A stretch of DNA of 64,000 nt from JAMXLO01 sp963818775 (GTDB lineage Bacteria; Pseudomonadota; Alphaproteobacteria; Acetobacterales; Acetobacteraceae). Below are positions 50,134-58,206 of the stretch, piece by piece (position 1 is the stretch's first letter; every line of letters starts with the position of its first letter). A model generated the notes under the pieces. The model did not search any database, was not told where the DNA came from, and saw nothing but the letters and a program-made list of their open reading frames with translations. The translations under genes and the position numbers were made by a program. The DNA is taken from positions 1 to 64,000 of the forward strand of contig CAWFUF010000034.1 in assembly GCA_963818775.1 (NCBI GenBank). Reading direction: 5' to 3'.

Positions 50134-50176
50134 ACCTGCGGGGCGCGGCGTCGCAGCCGCTCAACACGAGTTTGGA

Positions 50177-51193
50177 CTACAGCGCAATGTCGGTGCCCAG
50201 GTGGAACAGACAATCGCCCCGCACGGTGCGCCCAGGAATGCGCTTGCACAGCACGAACCCGTCGCGCGCGAAATGCGCGGTGACCGGCTCCGCCCACGGC
50301 GTCTCCGGCAGATGGATGCGTGCCGCCGGCTGGCCCCCGCGAACCATCTCGCCCAGCTCCACGAGCGGTTCGAACAGCCCCTGCTCAGGCGCATAGACGA
50401 AGTAATCGGAACCACCCACCTCCAGAAACCGCGTCGGCCCATCGGGTGCAATGCGATCCGCGCCGGGCAGAATGCCAAGATGCACCAGCACATTGACCAC
50501 ACCGCGCTCGACCATGTGCAGCGCGGAGCGCGTGACGTGGCCGGACCCGCCTGCCTCAGTGCCGAGGCAGGTGATGCCATGACGCGCAGCACCACCGGAC
50601 AGCGTCTTCGCGCCGCCCTGATTGGTCTCCGCCAAATACGCGATCGGCGAGCCGAACGCCTTCAGCGCCGCGACCCCCTCCGCCGTGCTGCCGTCGCGCT
50701 GCCAGCCGCCGAACAGCGCCGATGGCACATACATCAGTGATGACCCGCCGGAGTGCAGGTCGCACACCAGATCGGCCATCGGCACCAATTCGTGCTCGAT
50801 GTGGTATGCAATCTGCTCCGTGATCGTCCCATCCGGATCGCCCGGGAACAGCCGGTTCAAATTGCCCTCGTCGATCGGCGAGGTGCGCCGCCCCGCTATC
50901 GCGGCCGGAAAGTTTGCGGCCGGCATGATGATCACGCGGCCGCGGATTCGCGCCGGGTCCAGTGACTTTACGAGGTTGCACAGCGCAACCTGGCCCTCGT
51001 ATTCGTCGCCGTGCGTGCCGGACACCATCAGGACGGTCGGGCCCGTGCCGTTCTTCAGCACCACGATCGGGATCGGGATGAAGCCGTAAGCTGAGCTGTG
51101 CACCGAATGGAACAGCCGCAGAAACCCGTGCTGGCGGCCATTCCTGTCGAAGTCCACGTCCGCGACGATCCGGCTCCTGCTGGTGGCTGCCAT
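50177..51193 (-). CDS. Succinylglutamate desuccinylase/aspartoacylase family deacylase
   Basis: 338 residues from the ATG at 51193, with GGGAG 7 bp upstream. A zinc carboxypeptidase-fold deacylase: the first zinc ligands are in GTHGDEYEGQ, the arginine region ANFPAAIAGRR, and the third ligand His in DLVCDLHSGGSS. The catalytic Glu is probably the one in GTEAGGSG. Members remove acyl groups from N-acyl amino acids (AstE, aspartoacylase, DoeB types); this one is closest in style to the N-acetyl-diaminobutyrate/ectoine-degradation-like branch, but that is a weak inference. It is divergent from a GNAT gene 47 bp away. The 3' side meets the decayed kinase. Confidence 0.85.
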   Translation of the reverse strand: MAATSRSRIVADVDFDRNGRQHGFLRLFHSVHSSAYGFIPIPIVVLKNGTGPTVLMVSGTHGDEYEGQVALCNLVKSLDPARIRGRVIIMPAANFPAAIAGRRTSPIDEGNLNRLFPGDPDGTITEQIAYHIEHELVPMADLVCDLHSGGSSLMYVPSALFGGWQRDGSTAEGVAALKAFGSPIAYLAETNQGGAKTLSGGAARHGITCLGTEAGGSGHVTRSALHMVERGVVNVLVHLGILPGADRIAPDGPTRFLEVGGSDYFVYAPEQGLFEPLVELGEMVRGGQPAARIHLPETPWAEPVTAHFARDGFVLCKRIPGRTVRGDCLFHLGTDIAL

Positions 51194-51240
51194 TGCCCGC
51201 TCCCTGTCCAAGGGCCACGATAAGGGCCGGAGGGCGCAGG

Positions 51241-51672
51241 ATGAAAGACCTCGAGGTTGTATTCGACCCGTTGCCGCCCGAACAGTTGCGCCAATTCATC
51301 ACTTACCGCCTGGGCATGTTCAATGTCGCGCGCACCGGTTTCGATGAATGGCATCCGATTGGCTTCTTCCTCAAGAACGGGCAGGGCGAATGGTTGGGCG
51401 GCCTCCTCGGCGACACCTGGGGCGGTTGGATGAATGTCCGCTTTGTCTGGCTGGCCGAAGTGGTGCGCGGTCAGCGCTACGGCACGCGACTGATGGAGGC
51501 GGCCGAGGCATACGCGGCGAGCCGCGGCTGTTTCGCGGCCACACTCGATACCCACAGCTACGAGGCGCTCGGGTTCTATCAGAAGCGTGGCTACGAGGTG
51601 TTTGGCCAGCTCGAGGACTGCCCGCCCGGTCACACGAAATATTACCTGCGCAAGCGGCTTGCCCAGTCCTGA
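51241..51672 (+). CDS. GNAT family N-acetyltransferase
   Basis: 144 residues. The acetyl-CoA pyrophosphate loop is VRGQRYGTRLMEAAEAYA, followed by GCFAATLDTHSYEALGFYQKRGYEVFG, the classic GNAT beta-alpha end. The start ATG follows GGGCGCAGG. It is divergent from the deacylase gene by 47 bp, so an acylation/deacylation pair is possible. Substrate unknown. Confidence 0.85.
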   Translation: MKDLEVVFDPLPPEQLRQFITYRLGMFNVARTGFDEWHPIGFFLKNGQGEWLGGLLGDTWGGWMNVRFVWLAEVVRGQRYGTRLMEAAEAYAASRGCFAATLDTHSYEALGFYQKRGYEVFGQLEDCPPGHTKYYLRKRLAQS

Positions 51673-51723
51673 CTTGCGAAACCCGGTGGGCCAGTACATA
51701 GTCACGGGCATCCGCAACAAACT

Positions 51724-51740
51724 GAAAGGAGGTGATCCAG
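51724..51740 (+). promoter_or_regulatory. Extended Shine-Dalgarno, 17 nt
   Basis: GAAAGGAGGTGATCCAG is the exact complement of the conserved 3' end of 16S rRNA (CTGGATCACCTCCTTTC). Its last base is the first base of the GTG start codon of the 22-codon ORF. Normal sites pair over 4-8 nt. Confidence 0.75.
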
Positions 51741-51808
51741 TGTCTCATTGTCTCTTCGTGGCGCCGTTTGCCGTGGCCTGGATCTCCGACGCTCGCGTCG
51801 ACGTCTAG
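51740..51808 (+). CDS. 22-residue microprotein or leader peptide
   Basis: GTG at 51740 to TAG at 51806-51808. The peptide starts MSHCLFVAPFAVAW and ends ISDARVDV. It follows a 17-nt perfect anti-anti-SD sequence and is followed 34 bp later by an intrinsic terminator hairpin (51843-51874), so the whole unit looks like a tiny monocistronic gene between the GNAT and MaoC genes. It could be a highly translated microprotein, a leader peptide, or an RNA whose role is to bind the 16S 3' end. Confidence 0.5.
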   Translation: MSHCLFVAPFAVAWISDARVDV

Positions 51809-51842
51809 CCGCACTAGGGCAACGACGCCCGCAGACAATGCC

Positions 51843-51874
51843 GAAGGCTCCGGGGGGCAACCTCCGGAGCCTTC
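51843..51874 (+). terminator. Intrinsic terminator
   Basis: An 11-bp stem GAAGGCTCCGG (51843-51853) paired with CCGGAGCCTTC (51864-51874), then a pyrimidine-rich tail. It ends the microgene, and possibly GNAT, transcripts. Confidence 0.65.
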
Positions 51875-51909
51875 CTCATTTCGGCTTCTTCTTCACTGTG
51901 GCTACTTCT

Positions 51910-52362
51910 TCACTGGGGCCGGCGCTTCATGAAGGCGGCGCGCAGGCAGGTGGCGACCATTTCGCCACGCTGGTTGAATGCCTGATGCTCGAACTCAACC
52001 ACGCCGGCCTCCGGTCGCGACTTCGACCCGCGGAGCGAGCGCACGATCGAGCGGGCGCGAATCGTGTCGCCATGAAACACCGGCTTGGGGAATTCCACCT
52101 TGTTCATGCCAAGATTGGCGATGGTGGTGCCCAGCGTCGTGTCGCCGACACTCATGCCGATCATCAGCCCAAGTGTGAACAGCGAATTGACGATGCGCTG
52201 GCCGAATTCGGTGGTCTTCGCGAACTCCTCATCCAGGTGCAGCGGCTGCGGGTTCAGCGTGAGTGTGCTGAACAGTACGTTGTCCATCTCGGTGACGGTG
52301 CGGCTGAGCGCGTGCTCGAAGGTCTGGCCTTCGCGGAAATCCTCGAAATACAGGCCGGCCAT
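51910..52362 (-). CDS. MaoC-family (hotdog) dehydratase
   Basis: 150 residues with a single hotdog domain. It starts LYFEDFREGQTFEHALSRTVTE. The hydratase-2-type region is TLNPQPLHLDEEFAKTTEFGQRIVNSLFTLGLMIG, where the usual catalytic D-x-x-x-x-H reads N-x-x-x-L-H, so classical (R)-hydratase activity is doubtful. Close relatives are annotated as mesaconyl-CoA hydratase-like. GAGGAG lies 8 bp before the ATG. The gene starts 15 bp after the DUF1491 gene, so it is in the same operon. Confidence 0.82.
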   Translation of the reverse strand: MAGLYFEDFREGQTFEHALSRTVTEMDNVLFSTLTLNPQPLHLDEEFAKTTEFGQRIVNSLFTLGLMIGMSVGDTTLGTTIANLGMNKVEFPKPVFHGDTIRARSIVRSLRGSKSRPEAGVVEFEHQAFNQRGEMVATCLRAAFMKRRPQ

Positions 52363-52377
52363 GATCGGTTCTCCTCG

Positions 52378-52713
52378 CTACACCAGCTTCGCCTCGAACG
52401 GCGGCAGCAGATCGGGGGCGTCGAACTCCAGCACCCAGACATCCGGATCGAACCTGACTTGCCGCGCGACATAGGCATCGGCTGCCGCCTGGTCGACTGA
52501 CGCCGTGCCCGTGCCACGCATCCACGCCAGAGCGCCGTCGCCCGCGCGTACTTGCGACAGCACGCAAAGCCCGTCGCGCCCGCGCAGCACCACCAGCACG
52601 CCGCCAGAATCCGCGTCGCCCCTGCGCAATACGACGCCGGACCGGCCGTCCCGATCGGCCATGCGCAGCGCCGCCTTCACCCAAATTCCTGCCTTCAACC
52701 GCGGCTCGGCCAT
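52378..52713 (-). CDS. DUF1491 family protein
   Basis: 111 residues from ATG 52713 (MAEPRLKAGIWVKAALRMAD). The family core is GVVLRRGDADSGGVLVVLRGRDGL and the C-terminal segment ADAYVARQVRFDPDVWVLEFDA. DUF1491 is almost restricted to alphaproteobacteria, which supports the taxonomic reading. Function unknown. It is upstream of MaoC with a 15-bp gap and divergent from the ABC binding protein by 67 bp. Confidence 0.8.
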   Translation of the reverse strand: MAEPRLKAGIWVKAALRMADRDGRSGVVLRRGDADSGGVLVVLRGRDGLCVLSQVRAGDGALAWMRGTGTASVDQAAADAYVARQVRFDPDVWVLEFDAPDLLPPFEAKLV

Positions 52714-52780
52714 GCCACCTCCCCGACCGCGTGAGCATTGTGCAGGATGGGGCGCATTACAACGCGAATCGAGGCCCCCC

Positions 52781-53788
52781 ATGCGACGGTTTGCCGTTTT
52801 GCTGGTGCTGCTCCTGGTCGCCACCGCGGCGCGCGCGGAAGACGCGATCAGCTTCGGTCTCGATTGGGTGGCAGAGGCGGAGTATGGCGGCTACTACCAG
52901 GCGCTCGCCACCGGGATCTACGCCAGACACGGGCTGAGGGTGACCATTCGGCAGGGCGGCCCTCAGGTGAACCAGATGCAGCTCATGATGGCCGGACGCC
53001 TGGACTTCAACCTCGGCGGCGGGCGGGCGATCGAGTTCGTCCAGCAGAACCTGCCATTCGTCGCGATCGCGGCGATGTTCCAGAAGGACCCGTCCGTGCT
53101 GATCGCGCATCCCGGCCAGGGCAACGACAGTTTCGCCGCATTGAAGGGCAAGCCGATCCTGATCGGTGCCGATACGCGGGCGAGTTGGTGGCGCTTCCTC
53201 GCCGGCGAGTTCGGCTACACCGACGCACAGATCCGCCCATATACCTTCAACCTTCAGCCCTTTCTCGCCGACAAGACACTGGTGCAGCAGGGCTACCTTG
53301 GCTCCGAGCCATTCGCGATCGAGCAGGCCGCGCATTTCAAGCCGGTGGTGCTGATGCTCGCCGATGCAGGCTATGCAGGCTATGGCAACATCGTCACCAC
53401 CAGCACGAAGCTCGTGACCGAAAAGCCCGACGTGGTGCAGCGCTTCATCGATGCGTCGATCGAGGGATGGTATTCCTACCTGTATGGCGACCCCGCGCCG
53501 GCAAACCGGCTGATCAAGCAGGATAACCCGGAGATGCCAGACGCGCTGCTGGCCTATGGCCATGACGTGATGAAGACACGCGACATCGTCGACTCCGGCG
53601 ACGCATTGAAACTTGGCATCGGCGCGATGACCGATGCTCGCTGGGCGGAGTTCTATCGATCGATGGCTGATGTCGGCGTGTATCCCAGGGGGCTCGACGT
53701 CACGAAGGCGTACACGCTGCGGTTTGTCGACAAGCGTGTCGGGATGGAGTTCTCCTGTCATTGGTCATGCTACAACTCGCATCGGTAG
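52781..53788 (+). CDS. NMT1/THI5-type ABC substrate-binding protein
   Basis: 335 residues. The signal peptide MRRFAVLLVLLLVATAARA is cleaved before EDAIS. The mature protein has SFGLDWVAEAEYGGYYQALATG, GGPQVNQMQLMMAGRLDFNLGG and SEPFAIEQAAHFKP, typical of the pyrimidine-precursor/nitrate/sulfonate binding family. ATG 52781 is chosen for the signal peptide; the frame is open upstream but unrelated. Its 3' end overlaps the ATPase gene by 22 bp. Ligand candidates are pyrimidines, aromatic sulfonates or similar. Confidence 0.88.
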   Translation: MRRFAVLLVLLLVATAARAEDAISFGLDWVAEAEYGGYYQALATGIYARHGLRVTIRQGGPQVNQMQLMMAGRLDFNLGGGRAIEFVQQNLPFVAIAAMFQKDPSVLIAHPGQGNDSFAALKGKPILIGADTRASWWRFLAGEFGYTDAQIRPYTFNLQPFLADKTLVQQGYLGSEPFAIEQAAHFKPVVLMLADAGYAGYGNIVTTSTKLVTEKPDVVQRFIDASIEGWYSYLYGDPAPANRLIKQDNPEMPDALLAYGHDVMKTRDIVDSGDALKLGIGAMTDARWAEFYRSMADVGVYPRGLDVTKAYTLRFVDKRVGMEFSCHWSCYNSHR

Positions 53789-54504
53789 GCCGGCGCTTTG
53801 GCGCAGTGGAGGCATTGCGTGACGTCTCGCTGATGATCGGCGCCGGCGACTTCGTGGCGTTGCTCGGACCATCAGGCTGCGGCAAATCGACGCTGCTGCG
53901 ATTGATCGCGGGATTGGATCAGCCGGACACGGGCCGCATGATCCGGGATGCAGGCCCCCAGCCGAAGCCGGGCGAGATCGGCTTCGTCTTCCAGGATGCC
54001 ACGCTGCTGCCCTGGGCAAGTGCCGCCGACAACGTGTTCCTGCCGCTGCGCATTGCCGGCATCTCGCGCGACCAGGCAATGCCGCAAGTGAATCAGGCGC
54101 TGCACCGCGTCGGCCTCGACGGCTTCGAAGCTGCGCGTCCGCGGCAACTCTCCGGCGGGATGCGCATGCGCGTGTCAATCGCACGCGCTTTGGTGACGCG
54201 CCCGCGCCTGCTGCTGATGGACGAACCGTTCGCCGCACTCGACGAATTCACCCGCCACAAACTGCAGGAAGATCTGCTGTCGCTCTGGCAGGAACTCGGC
54301 TGCACCGTCATCTTCGTGACTCACTCGATCTATGAGGCGGCGTTCCTCGCGCGGCGTATCGTGCTGATGAGCCCGCGTCCGGGGCGGATCGATCACGAGA
54401 TCGCCTCGCCGCTGCATCCCGGCGCGGCGGCGCGACTGGATCCGGCATATGCCGCGCTGGTGGCGCAGGTGACGCGCGAGATGCAGCGCGCGCTTGCGGC
54501 ATGA
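53767..54504 (+). CDS. ABC transporter ATP-binding protein
   Basis: 245 residues. Walker A GPSGCGKSTLL is at residues 34-44, Q-loop FVFQDATLLPW, signature LSGGMRMRVSIARALV, Walker B RLLLMDEPFAALDEFTR, H-loop VTHSIYEA. The SsuB/TauB/ThiZ group fits the NMT1-type binding protein upstream. Start ATG 53767 lies inside the 3' end of the binding-protein gene; TTG 53761 is an alternative. It ends in a 4-bp overlap with the permease gene. Confidence 0.92.
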   Translation: MLQLASVGRRFGAVEALRDVSLMIGAGDFVALLGPSGCGKSTLLRLIAGLDQPDTGRMIRDAGPQPKPGEIGFVFQDATLLPWASAADNVFLPLRIAGISRDQAMPQVNQALHRVGLDGFEAARPRQLSGGMRMRVSIARALVTRPRLLLMDEPFAALDEFTRHKLQEDLLSLWQELGCTVIFVTHSIYEAAFLARRIVLMSPRPGRIDHEIASPLHPGAAARLDPAYAALVAQVTREMQRALAA

Positions 54505-55250
54505 AATACGCCCCTGCCCTGTTTGGCGCCGCCGCATTGCTGGTCTGGGAGGCAACCGTCCGGATTACGGACGTGCCGTCCTATTTGGTGCCTGGGCCAT
54601 CAGCGATCATCGCGGCGTTCGTGGCCGATCCGGCGGGACTGCTGTGGTCACTCGGATCGACACTGCTGGTGACTTTCGCCGCATTGCTGGTCGCGGCCAC
54701 CCTGGGCGTCGTGCTTGCGGTGGCGATCGCATCGAGCAGATTGCTGGCGGCAGCCATTCAGCCCTGGGCGGTCGTGTTGCAGGTCACGCCGATCGTTGCG
54801 ATCGCGCCGCTGATCATCGTGTGGGTCGGCAATCCGTTCGCCTCACTGGTGGTATGCGCGACGATCGTCGCGTTCTTTCCGGTGTTCGCCAACACCGCCG
54901 CGGGACTGGCATCAGCGCCGGCGGAACTTGCCGACCTGTTCCGGCTTTACGGCGCAGGTCGGTTCGTAACACTGTGGCTGCTGCGACTGCCCGCAGCCCT
55001 GCCCTACTTTCTCGCCGGCCTACGCATATCCGGTGGATTGGCGTTGGTCGGCGCGGTGGTGGCGGAGTTCGTCGCGGGGTCAGGCGGGTTCGCGTCAGGA
55101 TTGGCGTATCGCATCCTGGAGGCTGGCTATCGACTCCAGATCCCGCGCATGTTCGCGGCACTGGTGCTGCTGTCGCTGGCCGGCATTGCAATCAACTTCG
55201 GACTCGGTGCCTTCGCCGCCGCCGTGATGCGCCACCGTGGCGACGCTTAG
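54501..55250 (+). CDS. ABC transporter permease, SsuC/TauC/ThiX type
   Basis: 249 residues and about six transmembrane helices. It begins MKYAPALFGAAALLVWEATVR, has PSAIIAAFVADPAGL, and its EAA-type loop is LFRLYGAGRFVTLWLLRLPAALPY. With the two genes before it, linked by overlaps, it makes a complete importer. The stop overlaps the convergent LysR gene by 4 bp. Confidence 0.9.
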   Translation: MKYAPALFGAAALLVWEATVRITDVPSYLVPGPSAIIAAFVADPAGLLWSLGSTLLVTFAALLVAATLGVVLAVAIASSRLLAAAIQPWAVVLQVTPIVAIAPLIIVWVGNPFASLVVCATIVAFFPVFANTAAGLASAPAELADLFRLYGAGRFVTLWLLRLPAALPYFLAGLRISGGLALVGAVVAEFVAGSGGFASGLAYRILEAGYRLQIPRMFAALVLLSLAGIAINFGLGAFAAAVMRHRGDA

Positions 55251-56188
55251 TCAGCAATCCTTGACTGAGCCCGCACTGGACGCCGCACCTTCGGCTGCAG
55301 CGTTCCACTCGTCAGTAGTGCCAGCAATCGCTTGGCGGCGGGACTGAGATAGCCGTTGCGGCGATGAATGGCGGTGATTGGAATCGCGGTCTGCATTGCC
55401 GGGATGTCGAGCGCGACAAGCGCGCCCTGCCGAAGCTCATCCCGTACGCTGCTCTCGGGGACCAGCGCCAAGCCGAAGCCGGCCTGCGCCAGGCGCTTTT
55501 GTGCGGTGAGGCTGTCGATCAAGGTGACGTCGGCGCCGTCGAGCCCGGCCCGGACCAGTTGGCGCGCCAGGGTATGGCCGGAATCCTGCTCACCGACTGC
55601 CGGTGGAAAACCGACCCATCGCTCGCCAGCGAGTAGCCGCGCCTGGCTGACCCGACGGCCGGCCAGGCGATGCCCCGATGCCGCGACCACCACCATGGCT
55701 TCGCTCCCCGCATCCAATGATACGAGCTCCGGCCGGTCACTGGCATAATAGCGCAAGCCCAGCGTGGCATCGCCGCGCCGGACCAGGTCGGTGACCTCGC
55801 GGCTCGAGGCTGTCTGGAGTTCGAGCCGCACATCCTTGGCGCGCTTCGCGAATTGGCGGAGAGCATCGACTATGCGCGTGTCGGCGAGCGTGCCGACCAG
55901 AGCAAGCGAGATCACGCCCTCCATGCCTGTTTGCAAACCGCGCACCGCATCGCGCCCGTCCCTGAGCGACGCCAGGGCCGCCTCCGCGTGCGGGAGAAAG
56001 ACGCGGCCCGCCTCGGTCAGTCGCGCGTGGCCGCGCAGACGCTCGAACAAGGGCGCGCCCAGTTCGTGCTCGAGGATGCCGAGGCGACGACTGATTGCAG
56101 GCTGCGAACGGTGCAGCCGCCGCGCCGCGTGGGTGAAACCGCCGAGTTCAGTGATGGCCACGAAGGTTTGGATATCAGCGATGTTCAT
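55247..56188 (-). CDS. LysR-family transcriptional regulator
   Basis: 313 residues. The N-terminal winged HTH is IQTFVAITELGGFTHAARRLHRSQPAISRRLGILEHELGAPLFER. The substrate-binding domain follows (GVISLALVGTLADTRIVDAL) to the end. It is divergent from the isocitrate-lyase-fold gene 56297 over 108 bp that contain two inverted repeats, the usual layout for a LysR regulator and its target. It also ends against the ABC permease. Confidence 0.92.
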   Translation of the reverse strand: MNIADIQTFVAITELGGFTHAARRLHRSQPAISRRLGILEHELGAPLFERLRGHARLTEAGRVFLPHAEAALASLRDGRDAVRGLQTGMEGVISLALVGTLADTRIVDALRQFAKRAKDVRLELQTASSREVTDLVRRGDATLGLRYYASDRPELVSLDAGSEAMVVVAASGHRLAGRRVSQARLLAGERWVGFPPAVGEQDSGHTLARQLVRAGLDGADVTLIDSLTAQKRLAQAGFGLALVPESSVRDELRQGALVALDIPAMQTAIPITAIHRRNGYLSPAAKRLLALLTSGTLQPKVRRPVRAQSRIAD

Positions 56189-56203
56189 GGATCAGTTTTC
56201 CTG

Positions 56204-56236
56204 ATGCAACTCGCTCGTACTATGCATTGGACAATG
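56204..56236. promoter_or_regulatory. Candidate LysR binding region
   Basis: Within the divergent promoter, ATGCA (56204-56208) and TGCAT (56223-56227) form an inverted pair 14 bp apart. They are followed by a near-perfect palindrome CATTGGACAATG (56225-56236). Symmetry of this type fits LysR sites; binding is inferred. Confidence 0.4.
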
Positions 56237-56296
56237 AGCATGGTCGGGCCGAGATTGCAAAATCGCTGGAATTCAGCCGATGAAGGAAACACCGAC

Positions 56297-57118
56297 ATGC
56301 GCACTCAGGCAGAGAAGGCCGCCGCGTTCCGCGCACTGCACGAGCGGCCCGGCGCGTTCATCATTCCCAATCCGTGGGATGCCGGCACGGCAAGATTGCT
56401 AGCAGCGGCGGGGTTCGAGGCGCTCGCCACCACAAGTCTGGGACTGGCCAACATGCTCGGCCGCGCCGACAGCGCTGTGAGCCGAGCCGAAGTCATCACC
56501 AATTGCCGGGTGATCGCGGAGGCGACGGAACTTCCTGTCAACGCCGATCTCGAGAACTGTTTCGCGCACGAACCCGAGGCAGCGGCCGAGACGATCCGAC
56601 TTGCCGCCGAGGCTGGCATGGTCGGTGGCTCGATTGAGGACTACAGCGGCGATCGGACCAGTCCTATCTACGATTTTGACCTGGCGGTCGCACGCGTACG
56701 CGCGGCGGCTCAGGTTGCGCACGCCCTGCCGGTACCGTTCCTTCTCACTGCGCGGGCCGAGAACCTGATTCATGGTCGCGACGACCTGGCCGATACCATA
56801 CGCCGTTTGCAGGCTTTTGCGGCGGCCGGCGCGGATGTGCTGTACGCGCCGGGGCTCCGCACCCTCGACGAAGTGCGCGAGGTCGTGCGCGCTGTGAACC
56901 GCCCGGTCAACGTGGTCACCGGCTGGCTTGATCCGGACATCACGCTGGCACGGCTCAGCGAGGCTGGCGCCAAGCGGATCAGCGTCGGTGGCGCGCTCTC
57001 TCGCCTCGCACTGGCGACGTTCGTCAAGGCAGCGCAAGCCATGCGGCAGCAAGGCTCCTTCGCGTGGATGCGCGACATGATGGGCACTGCAGAGCTACGG
57101 AAGATGCTGCAGGCCTAG
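56297..57118 (+). CDS. Isocitrate lyase/PEP mutase family enzyme (PrpB-like)
   Basis: 273 residues. TIM-barrel blocks: FIIPNPWDAGTARLLAAAGF, TSLGLANMLGRAD, LPVNADLENCFAHEP, GGSIEDYSGD, FLLTARAENL. The loop that carries KKCGH in isocitrate lyase is replaced by EDYSGDRT, so it is probably a lyase of the oxaloacetate/2-methylisocitrate/phosphonate type with unknown substrate. It is divergently paired with a LysR regulator. It is distant in sequence from the other family member at 12075. Confidence 0.85.
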   Translation: MRTQAEKAAAFRALHERPGAFIIPNPWDAGTARLLAAAGFEALATTSLGLANMLGRADSAVSRAEVITNCRVIAEATELPVNADLENCFAHEPEAAAETIRLAAEAGMVGGSIEDYSGDRTSPIYDFDLAVARVRAAAQVAHALPVPFLLTARAENLIHGRDDLADTIRRLQAFAAAGADVLYAPGLRTLDEVREVVRAVNRPVNVVTGWLDPDITLARLSEAGAKRISVGGALSRLALATFVKAAQAMRQQGSFAWMRDMMGTAELRKMLQA

Positions 57119-57127
57119 TTGGGTGCT

Positions 57128-57216
57128 GTCATTGCGAGGAGCACAGCGACGAAGCAATCTCCAGCGAGGTGCGTAATCAATGGGGATTGCTTCGTCGCCT
57201 TGCTCCTCGCAATGAC
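57128..57216. repeat. Palindromic REP/MITE-like element
   Basis: Left arm GTCATTGCGAGGAGC...CGACGAAGCAATC (57128-57162) and right arm GATTGCTTCGTCG...GCTCCTCGCAATGAC (57182-57216) are inverted, with about 30 of 35 positions pairing around a 19-bp centre. The GTCATTGCGAGGAGC / GCGACGAAGCAATCC wording is a well-known dispersed palindrome found in many unrelated bacteria. It separates the lyase and TauE genes. Confidence 0.7.
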
Positions 57217-57252
57217 AATGGCTCGCGCTGAGGTCAGGCCTTTGGACACGAA

Positions 57253-58080
57253 ATGATTGGCGAGCTTACATGGCTGGCGGCAAGCGTCATGTTCGCTGGC
57301 ATCGTGACCGGCATCCTTGCCGGGTTGTTCGGCATCGGCGGCGGCGCGGTTATCGTTCCAGTGCTGTTTGAAGTGTTCCGTGTTCTCGGCGTACCTGAGG
57401 CCGTTCGCATGCAGCTCTGCATCGGCACCTCGATGGCGATCATCGTGCCGACGGCGGTGCGCTCCTACCGCGCGCACAAGGAGCGCGGGCTCGTGCTTCC
57501 GGAGGTCATGCGCCGCTGGGCGCTGCCCTCGGTGGCGGGTGTCGTCGTCGGGTCGGCCCTTGCAGCGGTCGCGCCACCCGACGCGTTCAAGCTGGCATTC
57601 GTGCTGATCGCATGCCTGATCGCGGCAAAATTTCTGATAGGGAGCGAGGGCTTGGTCCTGGGCAACGAGCTGCCGGGGCCCGCCGCGATGACTTGCTACG
57701 GCTTCGCGATCGGCCTCGGCTCCTCGCTGATGGGAATATCCGGCGGTTCGCTGGTGACGATGACTCTGACGCTTTACCGCACACCGATCCACAGCGCAGT
57801 GGCAACTGCCGCGGGCCTTGGTGTCCCGATCACACTCGCGGGCACCATCGGGTATGTCATCGCCGGACTGCCGCACCAGGCACTGCTGCCGCCATTGTCG
57901 CTCGGCTTCGTCTCCTTGATCGGCGTCGTCCTGGTCGCTCCGCTCTCAAGCTGGGTCGCGCCGTTTGGCGCCCGCCTTGCCCACCGACTACCGAAGCGCA
58001 ATCTCGAAATTGCGTTCGGTCTCTTCCTGCTGCTCGTTGCGTCGCGTTTTCTGGTGAGCCTGGTCGAGTCAGCGCTTTGA
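57253..58080 (+). CDS. TauE/SafE family sulfite/anion exporter
   Basis: 275 residues with about eight membrane helices in two half-repeats. The first contains GILAGLFGIGGGAVIVPVL, the family hallmark, and the second the matching GLGSSLMGISGGSLVTM. CIGTSMAIIVPTAVRSYRAHKERG is the conserved first cytoplasmic loop. These proteins export sulfite or small organosulfur anions. It stands after a palindromic repeat and before a broken gene, so context does not refine the substrate. Confidence 0.9.
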   Translation: MIGELTWLAASVMFAGIVTGILAGLFGIGGGAVIVPVLFEVFRVLGVPEAVRMQLCIGTSMAIIVPTAVRSYRAHKERGLVLPEVMRRWALPSVAGVVVGSALAAVAPPDAFKLAFVLIACLIAAKFLIGSEGLVLGNELPGPAAMTCYGFAIGLGSSLMGISGGSLVTMTLTLYRTPIHSAVATAAGLGVPITLAGTIGYVIAGLPHQALLPPLSLGFVSLIGVVLVAPLSSWVAPFGARLAHRLPKRNLEIAFGLFLLLVASRFLVSLVESAL

Positions 58081-58206
58081 CTGATCAGATGGCAACGATA
58101 TCCGAGGGGTTGTGCAAAAATTCGTGGCGGACGAGTCACTCCGCTACGACCGGCGCTAGCGGGTCAATCGTGATTTCTGCCGACACAATCTCAATGTCAA
58201 ACTTGA

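Noticed and set aside
41218..50160. Integrative element bounded by tRNA-Ser
   Set aside because: No integrase and no second copy of the tRNA 3' end were found; kept only as context for the defence gene.
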